From contig CAZPAY010000008.1 of the NCBI GenBank assembly GCA_964584805.1, positions 23,872-87,871 on the forward strand: a stretch of 64,000 nucleotides of DNA, in the 5' to 3' direction. The position numbers were made by a program, and so were the translations under genes. The notes beneath the pieces were generated by a model that saw only the letters and a program-made list of their open reading frames with translations, made no database searches and was not told where the DNA came from. Source of the stretch: JABHIE01 sp964584805. Lineage in GTDB: Bacteria > Planctomycetota > UBA1135. Positions 26,009-33,667 of the stretch are shown here, piece after piece. Position 1 is the first letter of the stretch, and the number at the start of each line of letters is the position of its first letter.

Positions 26009-28227
26009 TATTGTTGCGCCTGCTCGCGGTCAGCACCTACGCGGTCGGCCTCGATGACACCTACTTCGCGCACAAAGGTTGGTGCCCCAAAGCTGTCTAG
26101 GTCAAGAACCCCCTCTACAGCGGGCCCTTCCTCTTCTTGGAGGATGACATCGACAGGGCTATCAAATTGGAAGTCGGGGTCCACTTGGCGCAAACGGTCT
26201 AAGCCGATGACTTCAGCTGCACGGGATTTGCCGCCTTCGGTGATATCGGCCATTTCGTCCCAGTCATCCATGATGCGCGGAGTGCAGAAAAAGAAGAGCG
26301 TCGTCTTCACATTGCTGTCGCTTTGCTTGCCGAACAAGAAACCCAAAACTGGAATGTCGGACAAGTAAGGGATGCCTGACTCAGACTGAATCAAATCATC
26401 ACGGACAATGCCACCGACCCACATCGTTGCACCGTCTGGCAGAAACACGGTCGTGTCAAGTGTGCGTTCAATCTTGGGGGGTAGCCCGCCATTGATGCCT
26501 TCTCCGCGGAAGGAGGAAACTGTAAGTGTAATGGCAAGTCGCAAAAACTTCCCGGATGAAATGCTTGGCGTAATGATGAGTTCAATGCCCGCATCTTCAT
26601 AGCCATCGTTACCCGAATTGACCAGCCCCGTGCCGGTAGTGGATATTGTTGTGCGCGGAACCTGGTCGGTCGATTTAACCGAAGCACCATGGTTGTTCGC
26701 AACCAGCACCGACGGAATCGAAAGAATGTTGGCGTTGTTCGAAGTGCGTGCCGCGCGAAGAAGGAAGGGGATGCCCAAGTCTGTGCCGTCAAGGATGCCC
26801 GCTGTGATACCTGCGGCTGTTGGGTCAGGTAGGCGTGGGTCGCCAAACTGATAGTCGGCGCCGATTCCGGTCAGGCCCATCGAAGTGAACCCGAAGCCGC
26901 GCTGAGAGGTGTCGGTGAGAGGCGCTTGAACATTGGCAAACTCAAAGCCAATCTCATTAGAGAAGTCTTCGGATACTTCAATCAGAGCCGTTTCTATCAA
27001 CACTTGAGGTTGGCGCTTGTCGAGCACCGTGAGCAATCGCTCAAGCTCGCCCCATTTGGTGCGCGTTGCGGTAATCAACAACGAGTTTGTTTCTTCTTGA
27101 GAAACCACAATGACCTTTTGATTGGCCCGTCGTGCTTGAGCCCCTGGTGCGCTTGAATTGCGCATCACAGCTTCTTCTGCTTGCTGTGTTTTGTCTAAGA
27201 ACTTCGCGAGATCCTCATCGAGGTCTTTGGCATTGATATTTTGCAATTGATAAACGCGGAAGTTGGTTTCTGGTTTGTCAATCTGCACATCAAGGGTCGC
27301 GACCAAGTCGAGCACCTTTTCCATGTTGTCAGGTGAGGCTGTGACAATCAGCGCATTTTCCCGCGGATAAGGCGTGATGTGTGTTTCGATCTCCGTCTGC
27401 GCAGGCGTCGCATTACGCCCCGAACGGCTACCGCGAGCCTCGGTTTGCGAAGTCATGTTTTCCATGAGGTCGCCGAGCATTTCAGCTAACTCTTCTGCGC
27501 TGCTCTCTCGCAAAGGAATCTTGCGGAAGACGGGCTCAACCGTATCCGGCTCGCGGTCAAGCACCATAATCATGCGATAACCCGCAGCAACCGCGGGGCC
27601 GTAACCTTGGACAAGAATCGCACGCTCTTGCGTCAATGGCATGAAAGAGTCCGACCCTGATCCAGGAGGTGCGAGCGCCGAGCGTAAGTTGGAAGCGATG
27701 TCGTTAGCGTCGGCATTCTTCAATGGAATGACGGTGGCAATGCGCGTGCCAGGGCGCGCCGAGTATTGCGGCACATCTTGATAGTCGACGAAAATCGTAT
27801 TGGCTTTAATCATGGCCGAATTCGCCGCCGTATCGGCCGTGATAACAATCACAGCCAAATCGCCTTCGCCTTGTTGCACGCAGACAAAACCATGAATCTT
27901 CATCATGATTTGGAAGAACGAATAGAAGTCTTTCTTCTTGATGCGCTTGCGGCCGTATAGCAGCAGTTTCTTTTGATCAAGCTGCGAACTCAAATTCGCC
28001 GACTGCGACTCATCAATCGTAAAATTCAAGCCCGTGTTGAGCTGACAGATCTTAATAAATTCAGAAAGTGATAGCCCGTTTTCACGCGACTCATCTAACT
28101 TCAGAGTGATATAGGCACCGTCTTCTTGGATAGCCGTCGAAACATTGTCGGCGCCATCTTCCTGTGGAAAGGAAAGGGCTGGGGCAGCAAGGAGAAGCGT
28201 GGGTAAAAGTAGGACGTGGAGCAGCAT
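26008..28227 (-). CDS. gspD: Type II secretion secretin GspD
   Basis: Outer-membrane channel of 739 residues. A signal peptide (MLLHVLLLPTLLLAAPALSF) is followed by an N0-like and three N-type periplasmic domains; the repeats are visible as RIATVIPLKNADANDIASNL and FRVYQLQNINAKDLDEDLAKF. The secretin domain begins near residue 440 and includes VPRTTISTTGTGLVNSG and the late VWVGGIVRDD-like block before TLFFFCTPRIM. It is first in the gspDEFGHIJ run. No pilotin gene is seen. Confidence 0.94.
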   Translation of the reverse strand: MLLHVLLLPTLLLAAPALSFPQEDGADNVSTAIQEDGAYITLKLDESRENGLSLSEFIKICQLNTGLNFTIDESQSANLSSQLDQKKLLLYGRKRIKKKDFYSFFQIMMKIHGFVCVQQGEGDLAVIVITADTAANSAMIKANTIFVDYQDVPQYSARPGTRIATVIPLKNADANDIASNLRSALAPPGSGSDSFMPLTQERAILVQGYGPAVAAGYRMIMVLDREPDTVEPVFRKIPLRESSAEELAEMLGDLMENMTSQTEARGSRSGRNATPAQTEIETHITPYPRENALIVTASPDNMEKVLDLVATLDVQIDKPETNFRVYQLQNINAKDLDEDLAKFLDKTQQAEEAVMRNSSAPGAQARRANQKVIVVSQEETNSLLITATRTKWGELERLLTVLDKRQPQVLIETALIEVSEDFSNEIGFEFANVQAPLTDTSQRGFGFTSMGLTGIGADYQFGDPRLPDPTAAGITAGILDGTDLGIPFLLRAARTSNNANILSIPSVLVANNHGASVKSTDQVPRTTISTTGTGLVNSGNDGYEDAGIELIITPSISSGKFLRLAITLTVSSFRGEGINGGLPPKIERTLDTTVFLPDGATMWVGGIVRDDLIQSESGIPYLSDIPVLGFLFGKQSDSNVKTTLFFFCTPRIMDDWDEMADITEGGKSRAAEVIGLDRLRQVDPDFQFDSPVDVILQEEEGPAVEGVLDLDSFGAPTFVREVGVIEADRVGADREQAQQ

Positions 28228-28282
28228 GTGCGAAGGGCCAAGTGGGGAGTGCCCGGTGGGGCATCCGCACCAAGTCTAGTAG

Positions 28283-28295
28283 CCGAGGGCCTCGG
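28283..28295. promoter_or_regulatory. Palindrome in the gspD/nhaD intergenic region
   Basis: CCGAGG and CCTCGG flank one central G. It lies in the 202-base space between the divergent gspD and nhaD-like genes (28228-28429). A second small inverted repeat, TGCCC and GGGCA four bases apart, is at 28250-28263. I see no convincing -10/-35 pair on either strand here and no recognisable riboswitch. Confidence 0.35.
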
Positions 28296-28429
28296 ACTCA
28301 AAGCCTAGATTGGGCTGGATTTAGGACGAAGCCTGGTTTAAGTATCTTCCACAGAAATTTGCGTGGGAGGTATTTGCCCCCAGCGCGGTTTCTGTAACAT
28401 TTGCACCCCCCCAAATCCTGCATGACCCC

Positions 28430-29791
28430 ATGACCTTAGGCGCCCTCCTTTCCTTCCTGCCCATAGCTGCAACTGCTGCGTCGGGTGGCGATCACGAAAA
28501 ATTTGTCCCTGAGATGATTTGGGTCTTGCCATTTGTCTTGATGTTAGGCAGCATCGCCGTCCTTCCTTTGGTGGCCGAGCATTGGTGGCACTCCAATAAA
28601 AACCGCTTTCTAGTCGCTGTAGTCTGTGGTTTGCCGGTATTGGGCCTGTTTGCTGCTCACGGTGATTGGCACACGATTGGGCACACGGTCCATGAATATG
28701 CCTCATTCCTCATTCTGCTCGGCGTCCTCTATACGGCATCTGGAGGCATTGTTCTGCGCGGTGACCTTAAGGCAACGCCTGCCGTCAATACGACTTTTCT
28801 AGCGATTGGCTCTCTCCTTGCCTCATTCATGGGGACGACCGGCGCGGCGATGTTGCTTGTGCGCCCCTTAATTCGCACCAATAGCGAAAGGCAGTTTACC
28901 GTTCATACGGTCATTTTCTTCATTTTTACTGTTTGCAACGTTGGCGGATGCCTGACTCCGCTGGGCGATCCACCCCTTTTCTTGGGTTACTTGCGTGGCG
29001 TACCGTTTGACTGGACATTTAATCTGATGCCTGCATGGGGTTTTGCCCTTGGCCTGTTGCTTGTCATTTACTTCCTTGTTGACAGCTATTACTGGAAGAA
29101 GGAAGACATGGCGCACAAGCTGCATGAGAAGGTTGATGTGCAGCCTCTGCGTATCGCCGGCTCGTTTAACTTCGTTTGGCTTGCCGCGGTCATTTTGTCG
29201 GTTGCTCTGTTGACTCCAAGCAATGTTTCCGAATGGATGAATGTAGCCGAGCATGATTTTCTCCCCACTTATGGCCGTGATTTGGCCCTCGTTTTGTTAG
29301 CGGTCATTGCCTATGCATCGACCTCCAGCGACTACCGCAGGGCCAATGAATTTAGTTGGGAGCCCATCATTGAAGTCGCCGCTCTCTTCTTCGGCATTTT
29401 CCTTTCGATGATGGCCGCCATTCGTTTGCTTGAGGTTCATGGCCCTCAACTCGGCCTCGAAACACCCATTCAGTTCTTCTGGATTACCGGTATTCTGAGT
29501 TCCTTCCTCGATAATGCTCCAACTTATGTGGTCTTCTTCGAAACGGCCAAGACATTAGCCTCAGATGGAAGCGCATCCATTGCCGGTGTACGCGAAACAC
29601 TGCTGATTGCAATCTCATTAGGTGCAGTATTCATGGGGGCGATGACCTATATCGGCAATGCACCTAACTTCATGGTTAAGGCCATCGCCGAGCAACGAGG
29701 CGTCAAGATGCCGAGTTTCTTCGGATATATGATTTGGTCTTTCGTATTCTTGTTCCCTGTTTTCTTTCTCGCAACGCTCATCTTCCTGTAG
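28430..29791 (+). CDS. NhaD/citrate-type sodium:proton antiporter
   Basis: 453 residues with about 12 hydrophobic helices, belonging to the ion transporter superfamily that includes NhaD. Motifs include GTTGAAMLLVRPLIRTN, GGCLTPLGDPPLFLGYLRGVPF and SSFLDNAPTYVVFFE near residue 360, which resembles the half-membrane substrate signature of the superfamily. The closing GAMTYIGNAPNFMVKAIAE is also typical. Likely exchanges Na+ for H+ across the inner membrane; other anions as substrates are possible. A PTS EIIA-like gene follows after 9 bases and may regulate it. Confidence 0.82.
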   Translation: MTLGALLSFLPIAATAASGGDHEKFVPEMIWVLPFVLMLGSIAVLPLVAEHWWHSNKNRFLVAVVCGLPVLGLFAAHGDWHTIGHTVHEYASFLILLGVLYTASGGIVLRGDLKATPAVNTTFLAIGSLLASFMGTTGAAMLLVRPLIRTNSERQFTVHTVIFFIFTVCNVGGCLTPLGDPPLFLGYLRGVPFDWTFNLMPAWGFALGLLLVIYFLVDSYYWKKEDMAHKLHEKVDVQPLRIAGSFNFVWLAAVILSVALLTPSNVSEWMNVAEHDFLPTYGRDLALVLLAVIAYASTSSDYRRANEFSWEPIIEVAALFFGIFLSMMAAIRLLEVHGPQLGLETPIQFFWITGILSSFLDNAPTYVVFFETAKTLASDGSASIAGVRETLLIAISLGAVFMGAMTYIGNAPNFMVKAIAEQRGVKMPSFFGYMIWSFVFLFPVFFLATLIFL

Positions 29792-29800
29792 AGTCAACTC

Positions 29801-30253
29801 ATGGCACTGGCCGACCAACTCCATCCTGAAACCGTCCTCCTCACTCCTAAGGTGGGCGACAAATGGGAACTTCTTGAACACATGGTTGACGCTGTGTGCT
29901 CGGCAGGGGTTCTTGATGTCGATCGCGCATCTGAAGCCAAGGCCGCATTGATTGCTCGTGAGCGTTCTGTTTCCACTGGCATGGAAGACGGGGTTGCCGT
30001 CCCACATGCCGCTCTAGAAAATCTCGACAAAATGGTCGCCGCACTGGCGCTCTTCCCAAGCGGTATCGAGTTTGACTCCATGGACGGCAAGCCTGCTCGT
30101 GTGGTCGTCATGCTTTTGGTTCCACGGCATGAAAAGTTGGCGCATGTTCGCACCTTAACTGAGGTGGCTCGTCGCCTCGGTGATGCCGTATTCCGCGAAC
30201 GTCTCTTGCAAACGCACTTTGGTGAAGATGCCGTAGCTCTTTGGGCTGAATAG
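29801..30253 (+). CDS. PTS EIIA type 2 (PtsN/fructose-family) protein
   Basis: 150 residues covering one EIIA-2 domain. The phosphorylatable histidine is in GVAVPHAALENL, preceded by the typical RERSVSTGMEDG. No EIIB, EIIC, HPr or EI gene is near, so a regulatory role like that of PtsN is more likely than sugar import. It sits 9 bases behind an NhaD-type antiporter, which suggests control of ion transport, an inference from position only. The convergent Sua5-fusion gene ends 25 bases later. Confidence 0.87.
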   Translation: MALADQLHPETVLLTPKVGDKWELLEHMVDAVCSAGVLDVDRASEAKAALIARERSVSTGMEDGVAVPHAALENLDKMVAALALFPSGIEFDSMDGKPARVVVMLLVPRHEKLAHVRTLTEVARRLGDAVFRERLLQTHFGEDAVALWAE

Positions 30254-30278
30254 GGCTATTGAATCGCCCGGCTGCCGT

Positions 30279-31361
30279 CTACTCGGCGCTTGACCATTTT
30301 CTCCAAGCCGCGCAACGTTGTTGTGCGGCTTGGCTCATTTCTTCGCGGCATTGGCGATAGACATCAACGGAGCAACCATAGGGGTCGGCAACCGCTTGAC
30401 CCAAAGGATGGAACAACTCCGCTCGTGTGTCTGTGTCCAAGTCACACAGATGGTGCGGCCCCATTGCAAGGATGAGATCCCAGGGCTTATTAAGTGCAGT
30501 GGCCAAAGACTGAGCCGCATGTTGAGAGAGGTCGATTCCCCATTCATGTGCAACTTCCGCCGAGCCCGAGCTTATGGGCATGCCGTCCATGGCGGCGGTA
30601 CCTGCGGATTCGATACACCAACCATAGTCCGCTAAATCAGAGGAGGTGATTTGCCAGCTCTTTGCAACGGCCTGCCGTAAAAGAGCCGCTGCAAGGGGCG
30701 AGCGACAAGTGTTGCCCGTGCAGACCACAAGGATGTTTTTACCTGGCAAACGAGGCATGGTTTCCGGCTCACGCAACCATGTTGGTTTGTTGGACAAGTC
30801 CAGCACACCTGATGCGCGGCCCGTCGGGGAGGCCCATGGTTCAAGTGCTTGGGCGATTTCTGGGAATGCGCTTAGCCATTTTTCGATGGGCTCTAACTCC
30901 GTTAAGGGGGAATCGCCATGGGTATTGATGCTTGTGGCTAAAAGTGGGGTCTGCCATGTAGGGGCTGCGGTCAAGTATTGCATAGAATTCGGTAAACGCA
31001 CGCCAAGTGAGGGCCATTGCCACCCCCAATTCCGCGGAATATCCAGCCAATCTGTCGGGAGCAATACGGTAAAGGGCCCAGGCAGATAATTCTCGAACCA
31101 ATGCGCTAAGCCAGCTGGTGGCGATGGCATCAATCGCTTGAGGTCGTCAAGGTGGCGCAAATGCACACTCATGGGCTTGTCGTCCGAAGACCCCTTGGCC
31201 GCACCGATTCTTTTTCGCGCACCTAATTGGTCAACCGCGCAGGCCAATCCCGGCACGGTATCGGTCAAAATAGCAGCAACCCCACCAGCGGCAAAAAATG
31301 CGGCAAGTTCTTGGTTCTCGTCGGGGCGATCCAGACGCCATTGGGTAGGAGGGCAGGGCAT
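30279..31361 (-). CDS. Fusion of Sua5/YwlC threonylcarbamoyl-AMP synthase and YwlE-like arginine phosphatase
   Basis: 360 residues. Residues 15-195 form a Sua5/YrdC domain that makes threonylcarbamoyl-AMP for t6A in tRNA (LTDTVPGLACA, LPGPFTVLLP, LGVRLPNS, LATSINTHGDSPLTE). The usual KGR motif reads KGSSDDKP here. Residues 208-360 form a low-molecular-weight phosphatase with the P-loop CTGNTCRSPLA (Cys 214, Arg 220) and the general-acid Asp 326 in DPYG. Thr 218 in the loop equals the Thr that gives Bacillus YwlE its phosphoarginine specificity, where tyrosine phosphatases have Ile. ywlC and ywlE are separate neighbours in Bacillus. Divergent from the histidine kinase. Confidence 0.88.
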   Translation of the reverse strand: MPCPPTQWRLDRPDENQELAAFFAAGGVAAILTDTVPGLACAVDQLGARKRIGAAKGSSDDKPMSVHLRHLDDLKRLMPSPPAGLAHWFENYLPGPFTVLLPTDWLDIPRNWGWQWPSLGVRLPNSMQYLTAAPTWQTPLLATSINTHGDSPLTELEPIEKWLSAFPEIAQALEPWASPTGRASGVLDLSNKPTWLREPETMPRLPGKNILVVCTGNTCRSPLAAALLRQAVAKSWQITSSDLADYGWCIESAGTAAMDGMPISSGSAEVAHEWGIDLSQHAAQSLATALNKPWDLILAMGPHHLCDLDTDTRAELFHPLGQAVADPYGCSVDVYRQCREEMSQAAQQRCAAWRKWSSAE

Positions 31362-31385
31362 GGGCGAAGAATGAAAGAAAGCGCT

Positions 31386-31395
31386 ATTCTATAAG
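31386..31395. promoter_or_regulatory. Overlapping divergent -10 boxes
   Basis: The minus strand carries TAGAAT (31391 to 31386) for the Sua5-fusion gene (start 31361). The plus strand carries TATAAG (31390-31395) for the histidine kinase gene (start 31423). The two boxes overlap by two bases, so they should exclude each other. Leaders would be about 20 bases on each side. Confidence 0.45.
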
Positions 31396-31422
31396 GCTCC
31401 CAGCACGGGAACCCCTTTGAAT

Positions 31423-32121
31423 ATGCCCTCTCAGTCAAGGAAAGCACCGCCACTTGAGCCAGAGGCTTTGGCCAGTCTCGCGGGTGGGCTCGCGCATGAG
31501 TTGAAAAACCCACTCAGCACCATCTCTTTGCAGTTGTCGCTCCTCGAGGGCGCTTGGCAAGACGACAGCCCCTTAGCCGCACGCTCACGAAAAACTTTGT
31601 TCGGCTTGCGAAATGAGATCAATCGTCTCGACACCATTTTGCGCGATTTTCTTCGATTTGCCAGAACGGACTCGATGGCGCTTGAGGCGGTTCACCTCAA
31701 CTCGTTGGTGGAGGATGTCATTCAATTCGCTCGCCCAGAATGCGAACAAGAAGGGGTTTCGCTTGATAGTTTTCTGGCACCTGAAGCCGTGAAATTACAG
31801 CTCGACCCGGCTCGCATTCGCCAAGCACTACTAAATGTGTTAATCAATGCTCGCCAAGCCTTTGATGCAGGTGCGGGCACGATTAGCGTCTTTACTCGTT
31901 TTGAAAAAGCAACCGCAAGCATTGAAGTGGTCGACAATGGCACCGGCATGAGTTCGGAAGTCTTGTCGCGCGTGCAGGAAGCCTACTTTTCAACCAAAGC
32001 TGGTGGTTCTGGCCTTGGCCTTCCAACCGTGCGGCGTGTGATGGAAGCCCACGGCGGTTCATTAAAAATCGAGTCTAGCCCTGAACATGGCACTCGAGTT
32101 ATGCTGACCTTCCCACGATGA
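31423..32121 (+). CDS. Soluble NtrB-like sensor histidine kinase
   Basis: 232 residues consisting only of a HisKA dimerisation domain (phosphorylated His in GLAHELKNPLSTI) and an HATPase domain (N-box LLNVLINARQAF, G1 VVDNGTGMS, G2 SGLGLPTVRRVMEAHGG). No membrane helix, PAS or GAF sensing domain is present, so the input must come through protein partners or from the cytoplasm. ATG 31423 is preferred to the TTG at 31417. The stop overlaps the response regulator start (ATGA), so the two form a pair. Confidence 0.92.
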   Translation: MPSQSRKAPPLEPEALASLAGGLAHELKNPLSTISLQLSLLEGAWQDDSPLAARSRKTLFGLRNEINRLDTILRDFLRFARTDSMALEAVHLNSLVEDVIQFARPECEQEGVSLDSFLAPEAVKLQLDPARIRQALLNVLINARQAFDAGAGTISVFTRFEKATASIEVVDNGTGMSSEVLSRVQEAYFSTKAGGSGLGLPTVRRVMEAHGGSLKIESSPEHGTRVMLTFPR

Positions 32122-33527
32122 ACACCCCTCGCATCTTAATTGTCGAAGACGACGCGCCTCACGGCGAGGCCTTGCGTGAGATTTTGACTCAAGCAGGGTA
32201 TCAGGTGCAGCTTGCGCTTGATGCTGATTCTGCGCTCGATCGCATGGGCGCACGGAATTTCGATTTAGTGCTCACAGACTTGGTTCTTGGTGGGCGCGAC
32301 GGCCTTGAGTTAATGCACGAGGCCAAAGAACTTTATCCTCAGACTTCCTTCTTCTTGATTACGGGCCATTCATCTGTTGAAACAGCAGTAGAAGCCATGC
32401 GACACGGGGCCGCGGATTACATTCAAAAGCCGATTCTGCCCGATGAATTGTTGGCTCGCGTGGCCAAAGAATTGGAAGACCGTCAGTTGCGTGACGACAA
32501 CCAAGATTTGCGCACAAAGCTGGGTAAGCATTATGGAATGGAGGGCATGGTTGGCGCATCGGAAGCCATGAATGCGGTTTATGACATTATTCGCCGTGCC
32601 GCACCAACGCTGGCGACCGTCCTGTTACTGGGTGAATCGGGCACGGGTAAAGAATTGGTCGCGCGTGCGGTCCATAATTTGAGCAAGCGTTCCCGTGGTC
32701 GCTTTGTTGCGGTGAACTGCGCGGCTCTCACAGAGAGCTTGATGGAGAGTGAATTGTTTGGCCACAGCAAGGGTGCTTTCACCGGTGCTCAAGTCAATAA
32801 AGAGGGTAAGTTTGTTTACGCCGACGGTGGCACACTTTTCCTCGATGAAATTGGCGATATGCCGCTCGACATGCAGGCGAAGTTACTGCGCGTCCTCGAA
32901 GATGGCGTGGTCACTCCGGTGGGCTCTAACGATGAGATTCCGGTTGATGTCCGTATTGTCGCAGCGACCAATCAGCATTTGTTGACAGCCGTCGATGAGG
33001 GCAAATTCCGCCAAGACTTGTATTACCGTTTGGCCGTGGTGGGGATTAATCTGCCGCCTCTACGCGAGCGCCTCGCCGACTTGCCGCTTTTAACCGAAGC
33101 TTTCAGTCATGAATTTGCGGAAAAGCACGAAAAGCTAATCCAAGGCATGGACGCACTCGTCGTCGAGCAACTCGCTCTGCATCATTGGCCTGGAAATGTC
33201 CGTGAATTGCGAAATGTTCTTGAGTCGATGGTTGTGCTCGACCAAGACGGCTTTTTGGGTATCGAGGATTTGCCTATGGGCATGCAGCGCCACGCCCTTC
33301 CGAGTCCAGAAGAGGAAGCAGCCCCTGAAGATGGCGGCGCCTTCCCAGCACTTTCCGGTGGTCAGGGCGGCTATGAATTGGCGGGCAAATCGCTTGCTGA
33401 GGTTGAGGCCGACTTGATTCGAGCCACGCTTGAGGCGACCGAAGGCAATCGTGCGGATGCCGCCAAACAGCTTGGCATGGGCCAGCGCACGCTTTATCGC
33501 AAGTTGCGCGACTATGACATTTCGTAG
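32118..33527 (+). CDS. NtrC-family sigma-54 response regulator
   Basis: 469 residues: receiver domain with Asp 54 (VLTDLVLGG) and Lys 104; AAA+ domain with Walker A GESGTGKE at 172-179 and the sigma-54 contact loop GAFTGA at 219-224; C-terminal Fis-type helix-turn-helix (EGNRADAAKQLGMGQRTLYRKLR). All residues needed for phosphorylation and sigma-54 activation are present. Partner of the kinase encoded just upstream. A near-perfect sigma-54 promoter lies 80 bases downstream, in front of dnaK, making dnaK a candidate target. rpoN is not in the window. Confidence 0.95.
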   Translation: MNTPRILIVEDDAPHGEALREILTQAGYQVQLALDADSALDRMGARNFDLVLTDLVLGGRDGLELMHEAKELYPQTSFFLITGHSSVETAVEAMRHGAADYIQKPILPDELLARVAKELEDRQLRDDNQDLRTKLGKHYGMEGMVGASEAMNAVYDIIRRAAPTLATVLLLGESGTGKELVARAVHNLSKRSRGRFVAVNCAALTESLMESELFGHSKGAFTGAQVNKEGKFVYADGGTLFLDEIGDMPLDMQAKLLRVLEDGVVTPVGSNDEIPVDVRIVAATNQHLLTAVDEGKFRQDLYYRLAVVGINLPPLRERLADLPLLTEAFSHEFAEKHEKLIQGMDALVVEQLALHHWPGNVRELRNVLESMVVLDQDGFLGIEDLPMGMQRHALPSPEEEAAPEDGGAFPALSGGQGGYELAGKSLAEVEADLIRATLEATEGNRADAAKQLGMGQRTLYRKLRDYDIS

Positions 33528-33584
33528 TTTTTTGAACCGAACCAGCACCTTGGCGCGTATTTTGTCAGTTATCAGCCTACCCGC

Positions 33585-33599
33585 CTGCCAAATTGGCAG
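33585..33599. promoter_or_regulatory. Perfect 15-base palindrome upstream of dnaK
   Basis: CTGCCAA and TTGGCAG flank a central A. The centre lies 17 bases upstream of the -24 GG of the sigma-54 promoter, closer than most enhancer sites. It may bind the neighbouring response regulator or a repressor; neither can be decided from sequence. Confidence 0.5.
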
Positions 33600-33607
33600 A
33601 GAATCGC

Positions 33608-33623
33608 TGGCACGGTGATTGCT
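33608..33623 (+). promoter_or_regulatory. Sigma-54 promoter of dnaK
   Basis: TGGCAC, five bases, TTGCT: an exact match to the -24/-12 consensus (TGGCAC-N5-TTGCW), with the GG and GC dinucleotides exactly 12 bases apart. Predicted initiation is near 33634, leaving a leader of about 34 bases. A weaker variant, TGGCGC-N5-TTGTC, lies at 33551-33566. The upstream gene encodes a sigma-54 activator. Confidence 0.75.
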
Positions 33624-33637
33624 CTTATCCCGCGCCG

Positions 33638-33653
33638 CGAGTGAAACCACTCG
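33638..33653 (+). promoter_or_regulatory. Hairpin in the dnaK leader
   Basis: CGAGTG and CACTCG form a 6-bp stem with loop AAAC, within the predicted dnaK leader and 14 bases before the ATG. It is not a CIRCE element: half-site order and sequence differ. It could affect ribosome access, which is an inference. Confidence 0.4.
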
Positions 33654-33667
33654 GGCACTAAATAGAA

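Noticed and set aside
28364..28377. Sigma-54 promoter before the NhaD-type gene
   Set aside because: TGGGAG...TTGC has GG and GC 11 rather than 12 bases apart and a poor -24 hexamer.
28300..28429. Sodium or lithium riboswitch before the antiporter gene
   Set aside because: I could not match any conserved motif or paired structure; a covariance-model search (Na+ and Li+ riboswitch families) would decide.
33630..33660. CIRCE/HrcA site before dnaK
   Set aside because: The only inverted repeat here is CGAGTG-AAAC-CACTCG; CIRCE has TTAGCACTC-N9-GAGTGCTAA with opposite half-site order and a longer spacer.
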